A stretch of 64,000 nucleotides of DNA from JBGTFE01 sp036403235 (GCA_036403235.1 DASWRI010000071.1:62001-126000), one strand, 5' to 3'. Positions 26,120 through 35,652 are shown, counted from the first letter of the stretch. The notes: generated by a model not told the origin, from the sequence alone. Numbers and translations are program-made.

Positions 26120-27364
26120 TTATCCTTTTTTCAAAATTTGCCGGCGCAAATAATCCAAAGCTGCCTGACTCGAACGCCAGCGAATCAAATATCTGTCGCC
26201 GGGCAAAAATATCTTGAATGATTTAACGATTTTTTCGTCGGCGTAACCGATAAAAACGAGTCCGACGGGCTTTTCTTCGCTGCCGCCCGTCGGACCGGCG
26301 ACGCCGGTAATAGAAATCGCGTAATCGGTCAAGGCTCGCTCGCGCACGCCTTTTGCCATCGCCTCGGCGACCTCGGCGCTGACCGCGCCGTGTTTTTCGA
26401 TTAAAGCCGGCGAAACATTCAAAGTCCTCACCTTCGCTTCGTTGGCATAGGCGACGACGCCCTCGATAAAATACGCGGACGAGCCGGGAATTTCCGTCAG
26501 ACGCTGCGCGATGAGCCCGCCCGTGCAGCTCTCGGCCGTCGCAAGCGTTGCACCTCTTTCGGTTAAGATTTGCCCGATGATTTCCTCCATCGTTTCGCCG
26601 TCGAGCGAAAAGACGGCCGAGCCGAGCGCTCCGGCGATTTTTGCGGCAACTTCCTCGTTGAGCGCGTCCGCCTCGCTTTCGGTTTTGCCCTGCGCCGTCA
26701 GATGAATTTCGATTTCCGTACGGTTAAACAAAATCGTTGTCTGCGGATTGGCGTATTGCCCGTAAATCGGCGCGATTTTTTCGTCAACCGCCGACTCGCC
26801 AATACCGGAAACGCGCATTATTTTTCGTTTGACCGCAATTTCGCCCGATTTTTCGCGCACCTTCGGCAAAATGTAATCGAGAAACATCGGCTGATTTTCG
26901 CGCGGCGGGCCGGGCAGAATGACGAAAAACTTTTCTTCGATTTCGAGAAGCATCCCGACGGCCGAGCCGTTCGGATTCGGCAGAATCTCCGCGCCGTCGA
27001 TGACAAACGCCTGACGCTTGTTGATTTCCGGCATATCGCGTCCCCAGCGGCGAAAGCGCTCAATCAAATCTTTTTCCAGCTCGTCGTGATAAACAAGCTC
27101 GCGCCCGACCGATTTAGCGGAAATCTTTCTCGTGATGTCGTCCTCGGTCGGGCCTAAACCGCCGGTCGTGATGACGATATCCGAGCGATTCAAAGCGTCG
27201 CGAATCGTTTCTTCGAGACGCGATTCGTCGTCGCCGACAATCGTTTTCAGCTTAACTTCGATGCCGATTTCGTTAAGTTTTCCGGTCAGCCAGAGGCTGT
27301 TCGTGTCTGTTTTGTCGGGAGTTAAAAGTTCCGAGCCGATGGCGATAATTTCAGCAGAAAGCAT
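26120..27364 (-). CDS. cinA: CinA-family protein (nicotinamide-nucleotide amidase)
   Basis: 414 residues with both CinA domains. The N-terminal MoCF-like domain carries IGSELLTPDKTDTNSLWL and TTGGLGPTEDDITR. The C-terminal amidase domain from about residue 250 has LATAESCTGGLIAQRLTEIPGSSAYF and TGVAGPTGGSEEKPVGLVF. This family deamidates nicotinamide mononucleotide in NAD recycling, with an ADP-ribose pyrophosphatase activity in some N-domains. The length is standard. It heads a two-gene unit with the small membrane protein. Confidence 0.93.
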   Translation of the reverse strand: MLSAEIIAIGSELLTPDKTDTNSLWLTGKLNEIGIEVKLKTIVGDDESRLEETIRDALNRSDIVITTGGLGPTEDDITRKISAKSVGRELVYHDELEKDLIERFRRWGRDMPEINKRQAFVIDGAEILPNPNGSAVGMLLEIEEKFFVILPGPPRENQPMFLDYILPKVREKSGEIAVKRKIMRVSGIGESAVDEKIAPIYGQYANPQTTILFNRTEIEIHLTAQGKTESEADALNEEVAAKIAGALGSAVFSLDGETMEEIIGQILTERGATLATAESCTGGLIAQRLTEIPGSSAYFIEGVVAYANEAKVRTLNVSPALIEKHGAVSAEVAEAMAKGVRERALTDYAISITGVAGPTGGSEEKPVGLVFIGYADEKIVKSFKIFLPGDRYLIRWRSSQAALDYLRRQILKKG

Positions 27365-27369
27365 TTTTT

Positions 27370-27441
27370 AAAATGAAAAATGAAAAATTGAAAATGTATT
27401 GCAGGAACATTCTACATTTTCCGTTTTCCATTTTCCATTTT
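27370..27441. repeat. Heptamer inverted repeat, CCATTTT type
   Basis: Left units AAAATGA, AAAATGA, AAAATTG, AAAATGT (27370-27397). Right units ACATTTT, CCGTTTT, CCATTTT, CCATTTT (27414-27441). The arms are complementary over most of their length around a 16-nt loop. It begins six bases upstream of the cinA start. Confidence 0.85.
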
Positions 27442-27442
27442 T

Positions 27443-28315
27443 TTATTGTCTCCGGTCGTAAATATCGTGAAGAACTTCAGTTATCGGTTTGCGGTTGCCG
27501 AAAATGTCTTCGTTTGAAGTGTCTTTTGTTTTCGAATTGCCTTCGCCGTTCGAAGCTTGTTCCTTAAAGGCATCGTAAAGCGGCACGTCCGTTTTGACGG
27601 CGTTTTCGACCGCTTCCGACGTCACGCTTTTCAAGATTGAGCCATCGCCGTTGGCTTCGGCGAGCTCGGCCTTGCGTTTTTTCTGTTCGAGCGTGGCTTC
27701 GCGTTTCTTTTTGTTTATTTCCTTGAGCGCGACGCGGCTGTTTTCGAGAAGCGCTTTTCCGCGATTGCGGCGGGCGCGCTCAAGGGCGCGGATAGCGGAG
27801 GAAGTTTGCGGCGCTTCGGCCGGCTCACGCTCGATTTTTCGCAGGATTTTAACGTAATTTCTCAAATCCGGCGAAGGATAAACGTAGGTCGACTCGTCCG
27901 AATTTTCGTTTTCGATAACGTATGAGAGATGATTGACCGCCGTTTTGTGGTCGCCCGCTTTGTTGTAAAGCGCGCCGAGCGCAAAATAAACGAGAGGCGG
28001 CGCGCCGGTCATAAACTGCAAAATTCGTTCGCCGCGAGCGATTACCTCCTGCATTTCAAATCCGTACCAGCGCCGCTCGTCGTCTCGTAAAAGCTCGTTG
28101 GCGGCGAGATAAAATTCAAAAATCTCGCGCGCGCCGCTGTGCGACGGCTGAGAAAAGGTTTTCCACAAAAAATACGCAAAAATCCCGAAGAAAAAGATAA
28201 CGAACGTCGGAAACCCGACGGCGAAAAGCATCGTCGCGATGACGGTGAAGGCCAGCGCGTATTGCGTGTTTTCCTTGAGGGAATCGGGAACTCGTTTTTG
28301 CAGTTTGTCGCTCAC
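27443..28315 (-). CDS. Membrane-anchored TPR-like hypothetical protein
   Basis: 290 residues. A hydrophobic N-terminal region (about 20-50) forms one or two membrane helices. A helical central part with a TPR-like unit follows (PLVYFALGALYNKAGDHKTAVNHLSYVIE), then a Lys/Arg/Glu-rich coiled-coil-like stretch (about 165-215) and a hydrophilic tail. No catalytic residues are visible and I do not recognise a family. It starts three bases past the stop of the ferredoxin-like gene, indicating an operon. Confidence 0.65.
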   Translation of the reverse strand: MSDKLQKRVPDSLKENTQYALAFTVIATMLFAVGFPTFVIFFFGIFAYFLWKTFSQPSHSGAREIFEFYLAANELLRDDERRWYGFEMQEVIARGERILQFMTGAPPLVYFALGALYNKAGDHKTAVNHLSYVIENENSDESTYVYPSPDLRNYVKILRKIEREPAEAPQTSSAIRALERARRNRGKALLENSRVALKEINKKKREATLEQKKRKAELAEANGDGSILKSVTSEAVENAVKTDVPLYDAFKEQASNGEGNSKTKDTSNEDIFGNRKPITEVLHDIYDRRQ

Positions 28316-28318
28316 GCT

Positions 28319-28951
28319 TTATTTGTCCGGAGTTTTCTTTTTGCTCGGCTTTTTCTTTTCTTCTTTATTTTCAGAGCCGTTTTCGGTTGCGTTTTCGCCG
28401 GTCGCTTCTTCCGCTTTATGTTCTTCGGGACGAGTCGCTTCCTTGGCTTCTTTTTCAAATTTCAAGCCAAACTCGGCCATCACGTCCATTGCTTTTTGAA
28501 ACACCATATAAGGCGAATTGAGGACGAACGAAACCGTTTCGCCGAGAGCGATGGCTTCGAGTTCGAGCAAAGATGCGATTTTCTTCTCAAGCGGCAGATC
28601 TTCGAATTCCTTGCGGAAAGTTTCCTTTTTTTCTTCTTCGGGCTGTTTTTCTTCCTGCACTTTTTCTTTGGTCATAATCGTAACTTCTCCTGATTTTTCG
28701 ATTTTTGCCTGGCACGCCAGGCGTTCACCATTTTTACGCCTTTCATCGGACAATTGTTCGATTTCGGCTTTCGTCAAATCAGATAAAAGCTCTCTTCCCT
28801 GTAAAATCTGCATCGCGCAGGCGTCGCTGGCGCCCGTCCGCTCGCATTCTACTTCGATGCCGAAACGGCGCGCCGCGTCGAACAAATAAGTTCCCGCAGC
28901 GACGAGGCCGCTTAAATTTTCTCTTTCAAATTTAATATCTACTTCTTCCAT
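28319..28951 (-). CDS. 2Fe-2S ferredoxin-like protein with a Cys-to-Ser change
   Basis: 210 residues from ATG 28951 (MEEVDIKFEREN); a longer frame to 28981 lacks support. The first 90 residues have the plant/adrenodoxin-type ferredoxin layout, but the cluster motif Cx5Cx2C reads Cys36, Ser42, Cys45, with the fourth ligand at Cys80 (RLACQ). One ligand is therefore serine. The rest is a Lys/Glu-rich low-complexity extension with an internal helical segment (SLLELEAIALGETVSFVL). It may hold an altered cluster or have lost it; a scaffold role in the membrane is possible with the TPR-like neighbour. Confidence 0.7.
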   Translation of the reverse strand: MEEVDIKFERENLSGLVAAGTYLFDAARRFGIEVECERTGASDACAMQILQGRELLSDLTKAEIEQLSDERRKNGERLACQAKIEKSGEVTIMTKEKVQEEKQPEEEKKETFRKEFEDLPLEKKIASLLELEAIALGETVSFVLNSPYMVFQKAMDVMAEFGLKFEKEAKEATRPEEHKAEEATGENATENGSENKEEKKKPSKKKTPDK

Positions 28952-29006
28952 TTTTTTAAAGAATAGCCCGCTGATAAACACGGGTTATTTTCCTTTTCGA
29001 TTACTT

Positions 29007-29528
29007 CTAATTCCCGACGACCGTTCTCACGCGAACGCGCGGCTGTGCTCCCGAAGCGGCGCTGGGCGACGCCTTTTCGCTCTTCTGACATTCTTCGCAC
29101 ACGCCCCAGATTCTCAAACTATGATGCGTCGGCTTAAAATTATATTTATCGGACATCGCGTCCTGCGCGGCTTCGAGCTTTTCCGAGAAAAATTCGATAA
29201 CCGTCCCGCACTCGGTGCAAATCATATGGTCATGATGCGCATGATTATAATGATGCTCGTAATAAGTTTTCCCGTCGCCGAAGCGCACCTCGCGCGCCAG
29301 CCCGGCTTCGGTCAACAACTTCAAAGTCCGGTAAACGGTCGTGTGCCCGACCGATTTATCTTCCTTCTGGACGAGCCAGTATAAATCTTCGCTCGACAGA
29401 TGGTCTTCAGTGCGCAGAAAAATTTCCAGAATCAAATCTCTCTGCGCCGTGTGCCGCAAACCGGATTTTTGAATGTGCTCGGAGAAAATCTCCTTTTCCT
29501 TTTGAAATTTTTCTTTCTTTGCCGCCAT
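29007..29528 (-). CDS. Fur-family metal-responsive repressor
   Basis: 173 residues. The winged-helix N-domain has RHTAQRDLILEIFLRTEDHLSSEDLYWLVQ and the recognition helix VGHTTVYRTLKLL. The metal-binding core is HHYNHAHHDHMICTECGTVIEF, with the structural Cys pair and a second CEECQ near the end. Fur, Zur, PerR and Nur cannot be separated with confidence from this. The long charged N-terminus and basic tail are slightly unusual. It sits 18 bp upstream of the DUF2520 gene's end, with no metal transporter adjacent. Confidence 0.92.
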   Translation of the reverse strand: MAAKKEKFQKEKEIFSEHIQKSGLRHTAQRDLILEIFLRTEDHLSSEDLYWLVQKEDKSVGHTTVYRTLKLLTEAGLAREVRFGDGKTYYEHHYNHAHHDHMICTECGTVIEFFSEKLEAAQDAMSDKYNFKPTHHSLRIWGVCEECQKSEKASPSAASGAQPRVRVRTVVGN

Positions 29529-29546
29529 ATCTTGTTTTCGATTTTA

Positions 29547-30428
29547 TCACTTGAAATTCTTTTTCGCTAACGAAATCTTTTTTCGCAGCTCATCGAGTTT
29601 TTCCGCGTCAGCGCCCTGCTCTTCGGCTAGATGCACCGAACGCTCACCGAGTTGCAGATAGACGTCCGTTGCTTCTTCCGAGACATTTTCACGCAAAATT
29701 TCAACGTGTTTCTCAAAAGTTTCGATGTCGGCGCGCGCAAATGTTCCGGTCAGAGCTTCGGCCGGCGTTTGCACTTTTAGATTCTGAACCGTGCTTTCGA
29801 CGAGCGGCAAAAGAATTTCTCTCGATTGGTCGGCGTCGAGACCGCATTTTGAAAGCATTTCGATGGCCGTATCGAAAAGCGCGACGAGATGCCCGCTCGA
29901 AGTTACGGCCGCGGCGTGATAAAGCATTTTATATTTTGATTCGATGGAAAAAAACTTTCCGCCCAAGTTTTCGACAATCCGGTCGGCGGCGTCGACGGCT
30001 TCCGGGTCGCCTTCGATGCAGAAATAAACGTCCGTAAAGCGATTTGCGCCAAGCACCGGGTCGCTGATTGAAACGAGCGGGTGAAACGAGCCGACAAGAC
30101 ATCCGACGTCGCGCAAATCCTGCAAAATCTGGCTTGAGAGCGAGCCGCTGGTGTGAAAAACAAGCGGTTTCGTCGTTAAATGTCTGGCCAGATATTTCGA
30201 GACATTTTCGATTTCAAAATCCTGAACGGCGATAAAAACAACGTCCGAATTGATTTTTGCTAAATCTTCCGGCGCAAAGCTCAAAAGATTTGCATCGACC
30301 GATTCGGCGATTTTTTGCGCGGCTTCGGGTTTTCGGGAAATTAGATTTTCGATTTCATAATCCTTGCGCGCCAGCGCAATCGCTAAAGCTCCGCCGAGCC
30401 TTCCGACACCGATGATGGAAACTTTCAT
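29547..30428 (-). CDS. DUF2520 / Rossmann-type dehydrogenase-like protein
   Basis: 293 residues from ATG 30428 (MKVSIIGVGRLGGALAIAL), where the dinucleotide loop GVGRLGGAL begins at residue 7. The N-domain is the NADP-binding Rossmann fold; the C-terminal DUF2520 domain includes KMLYHAAAVTSSGHLVALFD. Members resemble ketopantoate/F420-NADP-type reductases, but the substrate of this family is not established. FHTSGSLSSQIL and GSFHPLVSISDP are the family's central motifs. Confidence 0.85.
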   Translation of the reverse strand: MKVSIIGVGRLGGALAIALARKDYEIENLISRKPEAAQKIAESVDANLLSFAPEDLAKINSDVVFIAVQDFEIENVSKYLARHLTTKPLVFHTSGSLSSQILQDLRDVGCLVGSFHPLVSISDPVLGANRFTDVYFCIEGDPEAVDAADRIVENLGGKFFSIESKYKMLYHAAAVTSSGHLVALFDTAIEMLSKCGLDADQSREILLPLVESTVQNLKVQTPAEALTGTFARADIETFEKHVEILRENVSEEATDVYLQLGERSVHLAEEQGADAEKLDELRKKISLAKKNFK

Positions 30429-30453
30429 TAAGAAAGAATTTAACAAAAAAATA

Positions 30454-30655
30454 GTGGAAAACGGAAAACGGAAAACGGGAAATAAATGCAGCTCTTAACA
30501 TTTCCCATTTTCTTTTTTATAAGTGGATTTGTTGAAATAAGGATAATCGGCTTTAGTTGAAGTTTCGGCTAAAACAAAAAGGATGATTGTTTTTTATTAA
30601 ATTCGGCTAAAGCCTCTGTCTTTGATTCACTTTGTCCACCAGCTAAAGCTAGTTG
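30454..30655. repeat. Heptamer tract plus REP-like GGCTAAAGCC motifs
   Basis: 30454-30481 holds GTGGAAA, ACGGAAA, ACGGAAA, ACGGGAA, with a rough complement near 30500-30515. Then GGCTTTAG at 30549-30556 is answered by CTAAAGCC at 30607-30614. A third related motif, ACCAGCTAAAGCTAGT (30638-30653), can fold on itself. These resemble REP-type palindromes. Confidence 0.6.
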
Positions 30656-30680
30656 CAATTGATAAATCAGCTGACACGAT

Positions 30681-33600
30681 TTATAACGGTAAAGCTTGTA
30701 TTTGAATCAAAACGTCTTCGGAAACGGGCGCGAAAGTGTTTTTTTCGAAGACTTTCTGCAAAATCATCAGTTCTTCGTTGGTCAGAAGCGGAATTTCTTC
30801 GCCATCGTGCAGAAGCTCGATTAAATGCGTTGCCGGTTCGCGAAATTCTTCCGTCTCGTCGAGTGCCGCAAATTGGCGGACGTGCGGCGCGAGAGTTTCG
30901 CCGAGCATCCGCAGGACGTTGCGATAAACTTTTCGGCCCTGATTGATTGTTCCCAGCAGTTTTTGCGGCAGTTTTTCCCATTCGCGAATTTGCTGTAGGC
31001 TGAACGAACAGACGCAGAACGGGTGAGTTTTGAGCATTTCGCGCACGTCGAAACGGCAATCCAAATCTCTCAGCTGACGACAGATGTTTTGCGCTTCCTT
31101 CCAGCGCGCGGCCGGAAAAACCGAAAAACGCGAAAGATTTTCAAATTCCCACCACTCGTCGCTGCGCAAAATTTCGTCGAATTTTTCCTGCAAATGATGC
31201 GATTTCATCACCAAATCGTGTTTGACGACGAAATGCTCGGAAAAGCGCGTGTGAAACGTCTGCCACAGATTTTCGATTTCGCGGTTGTAAGCTTCGTTCG
31301 GATTGGCGTAGCTCGCGTCGAAAATCTGCAGGAGTTTTTCGCGAAAATATTCGATTTTTTCGTCGTCGGTCGTCTCCGAAATCGCGACATAAGCCAGAAA
31401 CTGCTCGCGTTTTTTGATGCTGTTGATAAAGTCTTCGAGCACGACAAGGTCTTTCGTGCGGGCGAAAAATTCTTTTTCCGAATCGGAAAAAGCGTCGGCC
31501 ACGCGGTGCAGGCCTTCGTCGAGCGAAACGGTTTCTTCGAGAATCGCGCCGACGGTCGCGGCGACGACACCGAAAGTTTTGCCGGCGTGCGTCGCGATTC
31601 GCCAGATTTTCGTGTTTAAAAGCTCATCCGGCAGCTCGTTAAAGCGCTCCAGAATTCGCGCTCTTTGCCAGTCGCCGAACCAGATTTCGAGAGTTTTTGC
31701 GACTTCCGCGCAATCTTCGGGCGTGTCGATGGAGCGCAGATTGTCGATGCCGGTCAAAATTCGCGCCCAATCGGCCAGCCGCGCGTTTCCGTAAACGGCG
31801 CTCGACGGTTTTGCGATTCCTTCGATGTCGTCCCAGATTATCTTTAAATCGAGCGAGCGGCGATTTATCCGGTCGCCTTTCGACGTAACGAATTCGATTT
31901 TTCTCTGCGCGACGAGCGCCGTCAAAATCAGATGCTGCGCTTCGCGCACGAGGCCGGTTGGCGATTGTTTGAGCTTTCGATAAACTTCCCTTAGCGAAAT
32001 CGTTTCGTCGTCGCTTTCATCGACGAGCGCGAGAACTTCGCGGGCGAGCGGCAAACCGACCAGATGTTCTTCCTTTTCGAGAATATAGCCCGTGCCGTGA
32101 AGCGCGACCAGGCCGAGTGGCAGAGCGAAAGTTTCCGCCAGTGTTTGAATTTCCGGCAGATTCGCCCGCGCGCCGCTGAATAAATCGTTGACCAGCGTGG
32201 AAACTTCGGTCATTCCGAGAGTTTGCCCGAAAATCGGGTGCTGCGGATAGCGCATTTCAAAAAGCGGCTCGAGCATTATTGAGAACAAATCCGATAAAGT
32301 CTGCGCCGCGCGCGCTTCTTCGGTAAAATTATAATCAAAGTTTTCGATGACGAGGTTCGCTTCGTCAATAAACATCCGGTTCCAGATGCGCTCGACGGCA
32401 ATCGTGTGCGCGTGCCCGGCGGCGTGTATCTGCTCGCCGTATTCTTCTTTGAGACTGGAATCGGTCAGCAGCACGTAGTAACGCAAAATCGTTTCCGCTT
32501 CGTCTTTTCGAATCGGCGCGGGCTTCCAGAAAACTTTCGGAACGCCCGTGTTTTCGCCGCCCGTTTCGGCGGAATTGATAATCACTTCCCAGTCCAGATA
32601 TTCCGAATGCGCGGGCGCAAACTCGGCTTCGACCGGACGGTTTTCAAAATTCCAGAACAAGCGCCCGCGCCGCATTCCGCCGCGCCAGACGACTTGACTG
32701 TCGGCCCAGTCGCCGCTTTGTTCGATTTCGTCAGCCAGAATCCAATCTGAAAAGCGGTCGCGCGCAAAACGCCGCAGGATTTTCGGAATAACGTCGGGCG
32801 AAACGTCTTTGGCAGCTTCGGCAAGGATATTATTTAAATTATTCTTGTTGCTCGCCTTCAGGCTGTATCGAATTTCGCGCCCGTCTCCGGTGGTTCGCGA
32901 AATCGCGTCGGGAAGAACGGAAGAGAATTTTTCGAGCAACTCATCGACCGTTTTGATGGCGTTATTTGGCGCGTTTTCGTCGTAAATCAGCATCGCCGCG
33001 CTGATTTCTCCGGCGGTCGTGCCGTTTCCGTCGAGCGACAAAAGCAGAAATCCCTTCAAAATCAATTTCGCCTGCAGACGCTGCATCACGGAAATCTGCC
33101 CGACCACTTCCGCGTTCAGGCGGTCGTAAGTTTGAAAGGCCTCGGCCAGCGCTTCGATTTTACGCAGCGAATTTTCGACGCTGTCGAAAACTTCATCGAG
33201 CGCAATCAGAGAATTTGCCGGGCGGCCTAAAATTTTCCCGCCCGCTTCGGACGCAAATCCGAGAAGCGCAAAATCCGGCACAAACAGACGAACGAACGGC
33301 GCGTTTTCCAAAATCACCGGATGGAGCGGATAGAGCGCGGCGAAACGCTGCTCGCTCCAGCGAAAATTCGGCAGCACTTCGCGAAAATACGCGTAAATAT
33401 CGTGAATCAGCGGCTGCATCGACCGGTTTTTCGGGAAAATATGCGTGTCAACGATTTTGTATAGATGTTCCTGGTCGAGAAAATCGATGGTGTAATTTTG
33501 CGCGATGGCCGCGTTGACGCCGTCAGCACCGGAAATATCGTCGTCGAGCGCGACGCCGACAAAAATATTCAAATCTTTTGCTAAATGCGCAATTTCGCCG

Positions 33601-34148
33601 AGCACTTGGCCGTCGTCGCGCGCCACGCGTGAAGCGCGTTCGAGCGCCGTGTCGACAATGATTAGAAACGGCAAATCGCCCGCTTTTTCGGCCGCTATTT
33701 GCAGTAAATCGTTGAGCGAGTTGCTCAAATTCGACGCGTCGATTTCCAGCGCGCGGCCGAGTGCGTCTTTTAATTCGTCAATCAAGGTTTCGTGCGTTCC
33801 GCGACGAACGAACGCGACCGGATAATGACGCCGCTTGAGACGCTGCGCCGAAACGGAAACGTGCTGGTCGATTACCCGGTTGCGCAGCTCCGGGTTGGCG
33901 ACGATTGCGCCGAACGTTGCCAGAAAGTGACTTTTGCCGACGCCTCGATAGCCCGCGAGCGCAATCGCCGCGCCGTTTTCGATTGTCACGTCGGCGGCTT
34001 TATCGAGCCATTTCGCCATCATGTCCGACGTCGCGTCGGTAAAATGATAAGCGGCGAGCGTCTCGACCGGGTCGGAAATAAAATCCTGCAAATTTGTAAA
34101 GGGGCGAACCTCAACAACGTCTTTTACTTTTTCTTGGATACGTTTCAT
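30681..34148 (-). CDS. Lone large P-loop ATPase, BrxC/PglY-like
   Basis: 1155 residues. Walker A is GYRGVGKS at 66-73, followed by HFLATFGAI; Walker B is FLIIVD at about 161-166. The rest is long, mostly helical sequence with little recognisable domain structure. Size, an ATPase domain near the N-terminus and the GKSHFL-type loop match the BrxC/PglY group of BREX and Pgl defence systems and related DUF6079 proteins; I place it there with moderate confidence. No methyltransferase, PglZ-type phosphatase or nuclease gene is nearby. It is flanked by repeat clusters and by housekeeping genes. It could be a stand-alone defence ATPase or a cellular regulator. Confidence 0.7.
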   Translation of the reverse strand: MKRIQEKVKDVVEVRPFTNLQDFISDPVETLAAYHFTDATSDMMAKWLDKAADVTIENGAAIALAGYRGVGKSHFLATFGAIVANPELRNRVIDQHVSVSAQRLKRRHYPVAFVRRGTHETLIDELKDALGRALEIDASNLSNSLNDLLQIAAEKAGDLPFLIIVDTALERASRVARDDGQVLGEIAHLAKDLNIFVGVALDDDISGADGVNAAIAQNYTIDFLDQEHLYKIVDTHIFPKNRSMQPLIHDIYAYFREVLPNFRWSEQRFAALYPLHPVILENAPFVRLFVPDFALLGFASEAGGKILGRPANSLIALDEVFDSVENSLRKIEALAEAFQTYDRLNAEVVGQISVMQRLQAKLILKGFLLLSLDGNGTTAGEISAAMLIYDENAPNNAIKTVDELLEKFSSVLPDAISRTTGDGREIRYSLKASNKNNLNNILAEAAKDVSPDVIPKILRRFARDRFSDWILADEIEQSGDWADSQVVWRGGMRRGRLFWNFENRPVEAEFAPAHSEYLDWEVIINSAETGGENTGVPKVFWKPAPIRKDEAETILRYYVLLTDSSLKEEYGEQIHAAGHAHTIAVERIWNRMFIDEANLVIENFDYNFTEEARAAQTLSDLFSIMLEPLFEMRYPQHPIFGQTLGMTEVSTLVNDLFSGARANLPEIQTLAETFALPLGLVALHGTGYILEKEEHLVGLPLAREVLALVDESDDETISLREVYRKLKQSPTGLVREAQHLILTALVAQRKIEFVTSKGDRINRRSLDLKIIWDDIEGIAKPSSAVYGNARLADWARILTGIDNLRSIDTPEDCAEVAKTLEIWFGDWQRARILERFNELPDELLNTKIWRIATHAGKTFGVVAATVGAILEETVSLDEGLHRVADAFSDSEKEFFARTKDLVVLEDFINSIKKREQFLAYVAISETTDDEKIEYFREKLLQIFDASYANPNEAYNREIENLWQTFHTRFSEHFVVKHDLVMKSHHLQEKFDEILRSDEWWEFENLSRFSVFPAARWKEAQNICRQLRDLDCRFDVREMLKTHPFCVCSFSLQQIREWEKLPQKLLGTINQGRKVYRNVLRMLGETLAPHVRQFAALDETEEFREPATHLIELLHDGEEIPLLTNEELMILQKVFEKNTFAPVSEDVLIQIQALPL

Positions 34149-34429
34149 CGAAAATCGGAATCAAATTTGAAAGCGTTTTTTGAAAATGGAAGGTTTATCG
34201 AATGTCTCGCAAACAGCTTCAAAGCTGCCGGCTATTATTATTTTAGCAATTTTTTCGTCTAAAAAAAACAGTTTTAACACAAAAAGTTAAATTTTGTCCG
34301 AAATTCTTTTTAATTCGCCCGAAATCAGCACAACTTTTAAAAGTTTGAATGCATCAAAAGGTCAATTGCTTTTACAGGAATATAAAAGTTAAAATCATTT
34401 TAATCGTAAGAGAATTTTAGGAGACAAAT

Positions 34430-35650
34430 ATGCGTAAAGGTTTTATTCGCAAATTTAGCGCGTTTTTTCTTTTGATGGCTTTCTGGCTGAGCGCCGTCGC
34501 AGTCGTTCCGGTCAGCGTTTCGGCGCAGACGACCGACAAGCAAAAGAAAACCGAAAAGAAAAAAGAAGATAAAAAAACTCAGGAAAGCAGCCAGCCCGTC
34601 GCCAATCCGACGCCGGCCAACACTGCCCTCAAACCGCTTTCTGACAATGAAAATCCGGCGATGATCGGAAAACGAAACATTAACGGCGGCTCGGATAAAT
34701 TCTTCGGCTGGCTCGGCGGCTCGCGGGAAAAAGAAATGGCCATCGGCCGTCAGCTCGCGCTCGAAGTCGAGCAGCAGGCGAAAATGGTCGAAGACCCGAT
34801 TGTGACCGAATACGTCAATCGCATCGGGCAAAACATCGTTCTCCATTCGGACGCGAAAATTCCTTTTACGATTAAAGTCATCGATTCGGACGAAGTCAAC
34901 GCGTTTGCGCTTCCGGGCGGATTTTTCTTCGTCAACAAAGGCCTGATTTTGGCCGCCGACAACGAAGCCGAGCTGGCCGGCGTGATGGCGCACGAAATCG
35001 CGCACGTCGCCGCGCGCCATGCGATGGAAAACGCCGGAAAAGGCACGTTCCTGAATTACGGAATTTTGGCCGGAATTTTGATGACGGGCGGAATTGCCGG
35101 AACGATTTTGCAGAACACGGCCGGTCTCGGGCAGATGCTCGCGTTCTTTAAGTTCAGCCGCGGCTCGGAAGAAGAAGCCGACAAGCTCGGCGTTCAATAT
35201 CTTTATGCCGCCGGTTACGACCCGACCGCGATGGCGACAATGTTTGAAAAACTGGCTGCGAAAAACGCGAAAAAACCCGGCACGCTCTCGAAGCTTTTCT
35301 CGACGCACCCGCAATCGGTCGACCGCCGCGATTCGAGCCTTGCGCTGGTTGCGCGTTTTGCCGAAAAAGACGAATACGTCATCAGCACATCGGAATTTCA
35401 GCGCGTCAAAGCTTATCTTCTGCGTCTTTCAAACGCGAAGGCTTTAACAGTGGTTGACGGCGCCGATAGTGATGACCAGTCGCGGCCGACCTTAAAACGC
35501 CGCCAGCCGACATCAGACGGCACGACGGATAATCCGGGCGATTCTTCGACCAGCAATCCGAGCAGCGACGACACCAAAAAAGATACGCCGCCGCAATTAA
35601 AGAAACGCACCACCGACGATACGCAGCCGACGCCTTCGCCGGAAAGATAA
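34430..35650 (+). CDS. Secreted M48-family metalloprotease
   Basis: 406 residues. A signal peptide (about 1-30) is followed by a Lys/Glu/Gln-rich linker and an M48 zinc protease domain (about 85-290). It has the HExxH motif in MAHEIAHVAARHAMENAG and the downstream third-ligand region SRGSEEEADKLGVQYL, then STHPQSVDRRDSSL. This matches the periplasmic BepA/LoiP type that degrades or helps assemble outer-membrane proteins. The C-terminal 70 residues are Thr/Asp/Pro-rich and disordered. TTGCTT and TAAAAT 18 bp apart, and AGGAG, precede the start. Confidence 0.9.
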   Translation: MRKGFIRKFSAFFLLMAFWLSAVAVVPVSVSAQTTDKQKKTEKKKEDKKTQESSQPVANPTPANTALKPLSDNENPAMIGKRNINGGSDKFFGWLGGSREKEMAIGRQLALEVEQQAKMVEDPIVTEYVNRIGQNIVLHSDAKIPFTIKVIDSDEVNAFALPGGFFFVNKGLILAADNEAELAGVMAHEIAHVAARHAMENAGKGTFLNYGILAGILMTGGIAGTILQNTAGLGQMLAFFKFSRGSEEEADKLGVQYLYAAGYDPTAMATMFEKLAAKNAKKPGTLSKLFSTHPQSVDRRDSSLALVARFAEKDEYVISTSEFQRVKAYLLRLSNAKALTVVDGADSDDQSRPTLKRRQPTSDGTTDNPGDSSTSNPSSDDTKKDTPPQLKKRTTDDTQPTPSPER

Positions 35651-35652
35651 AA

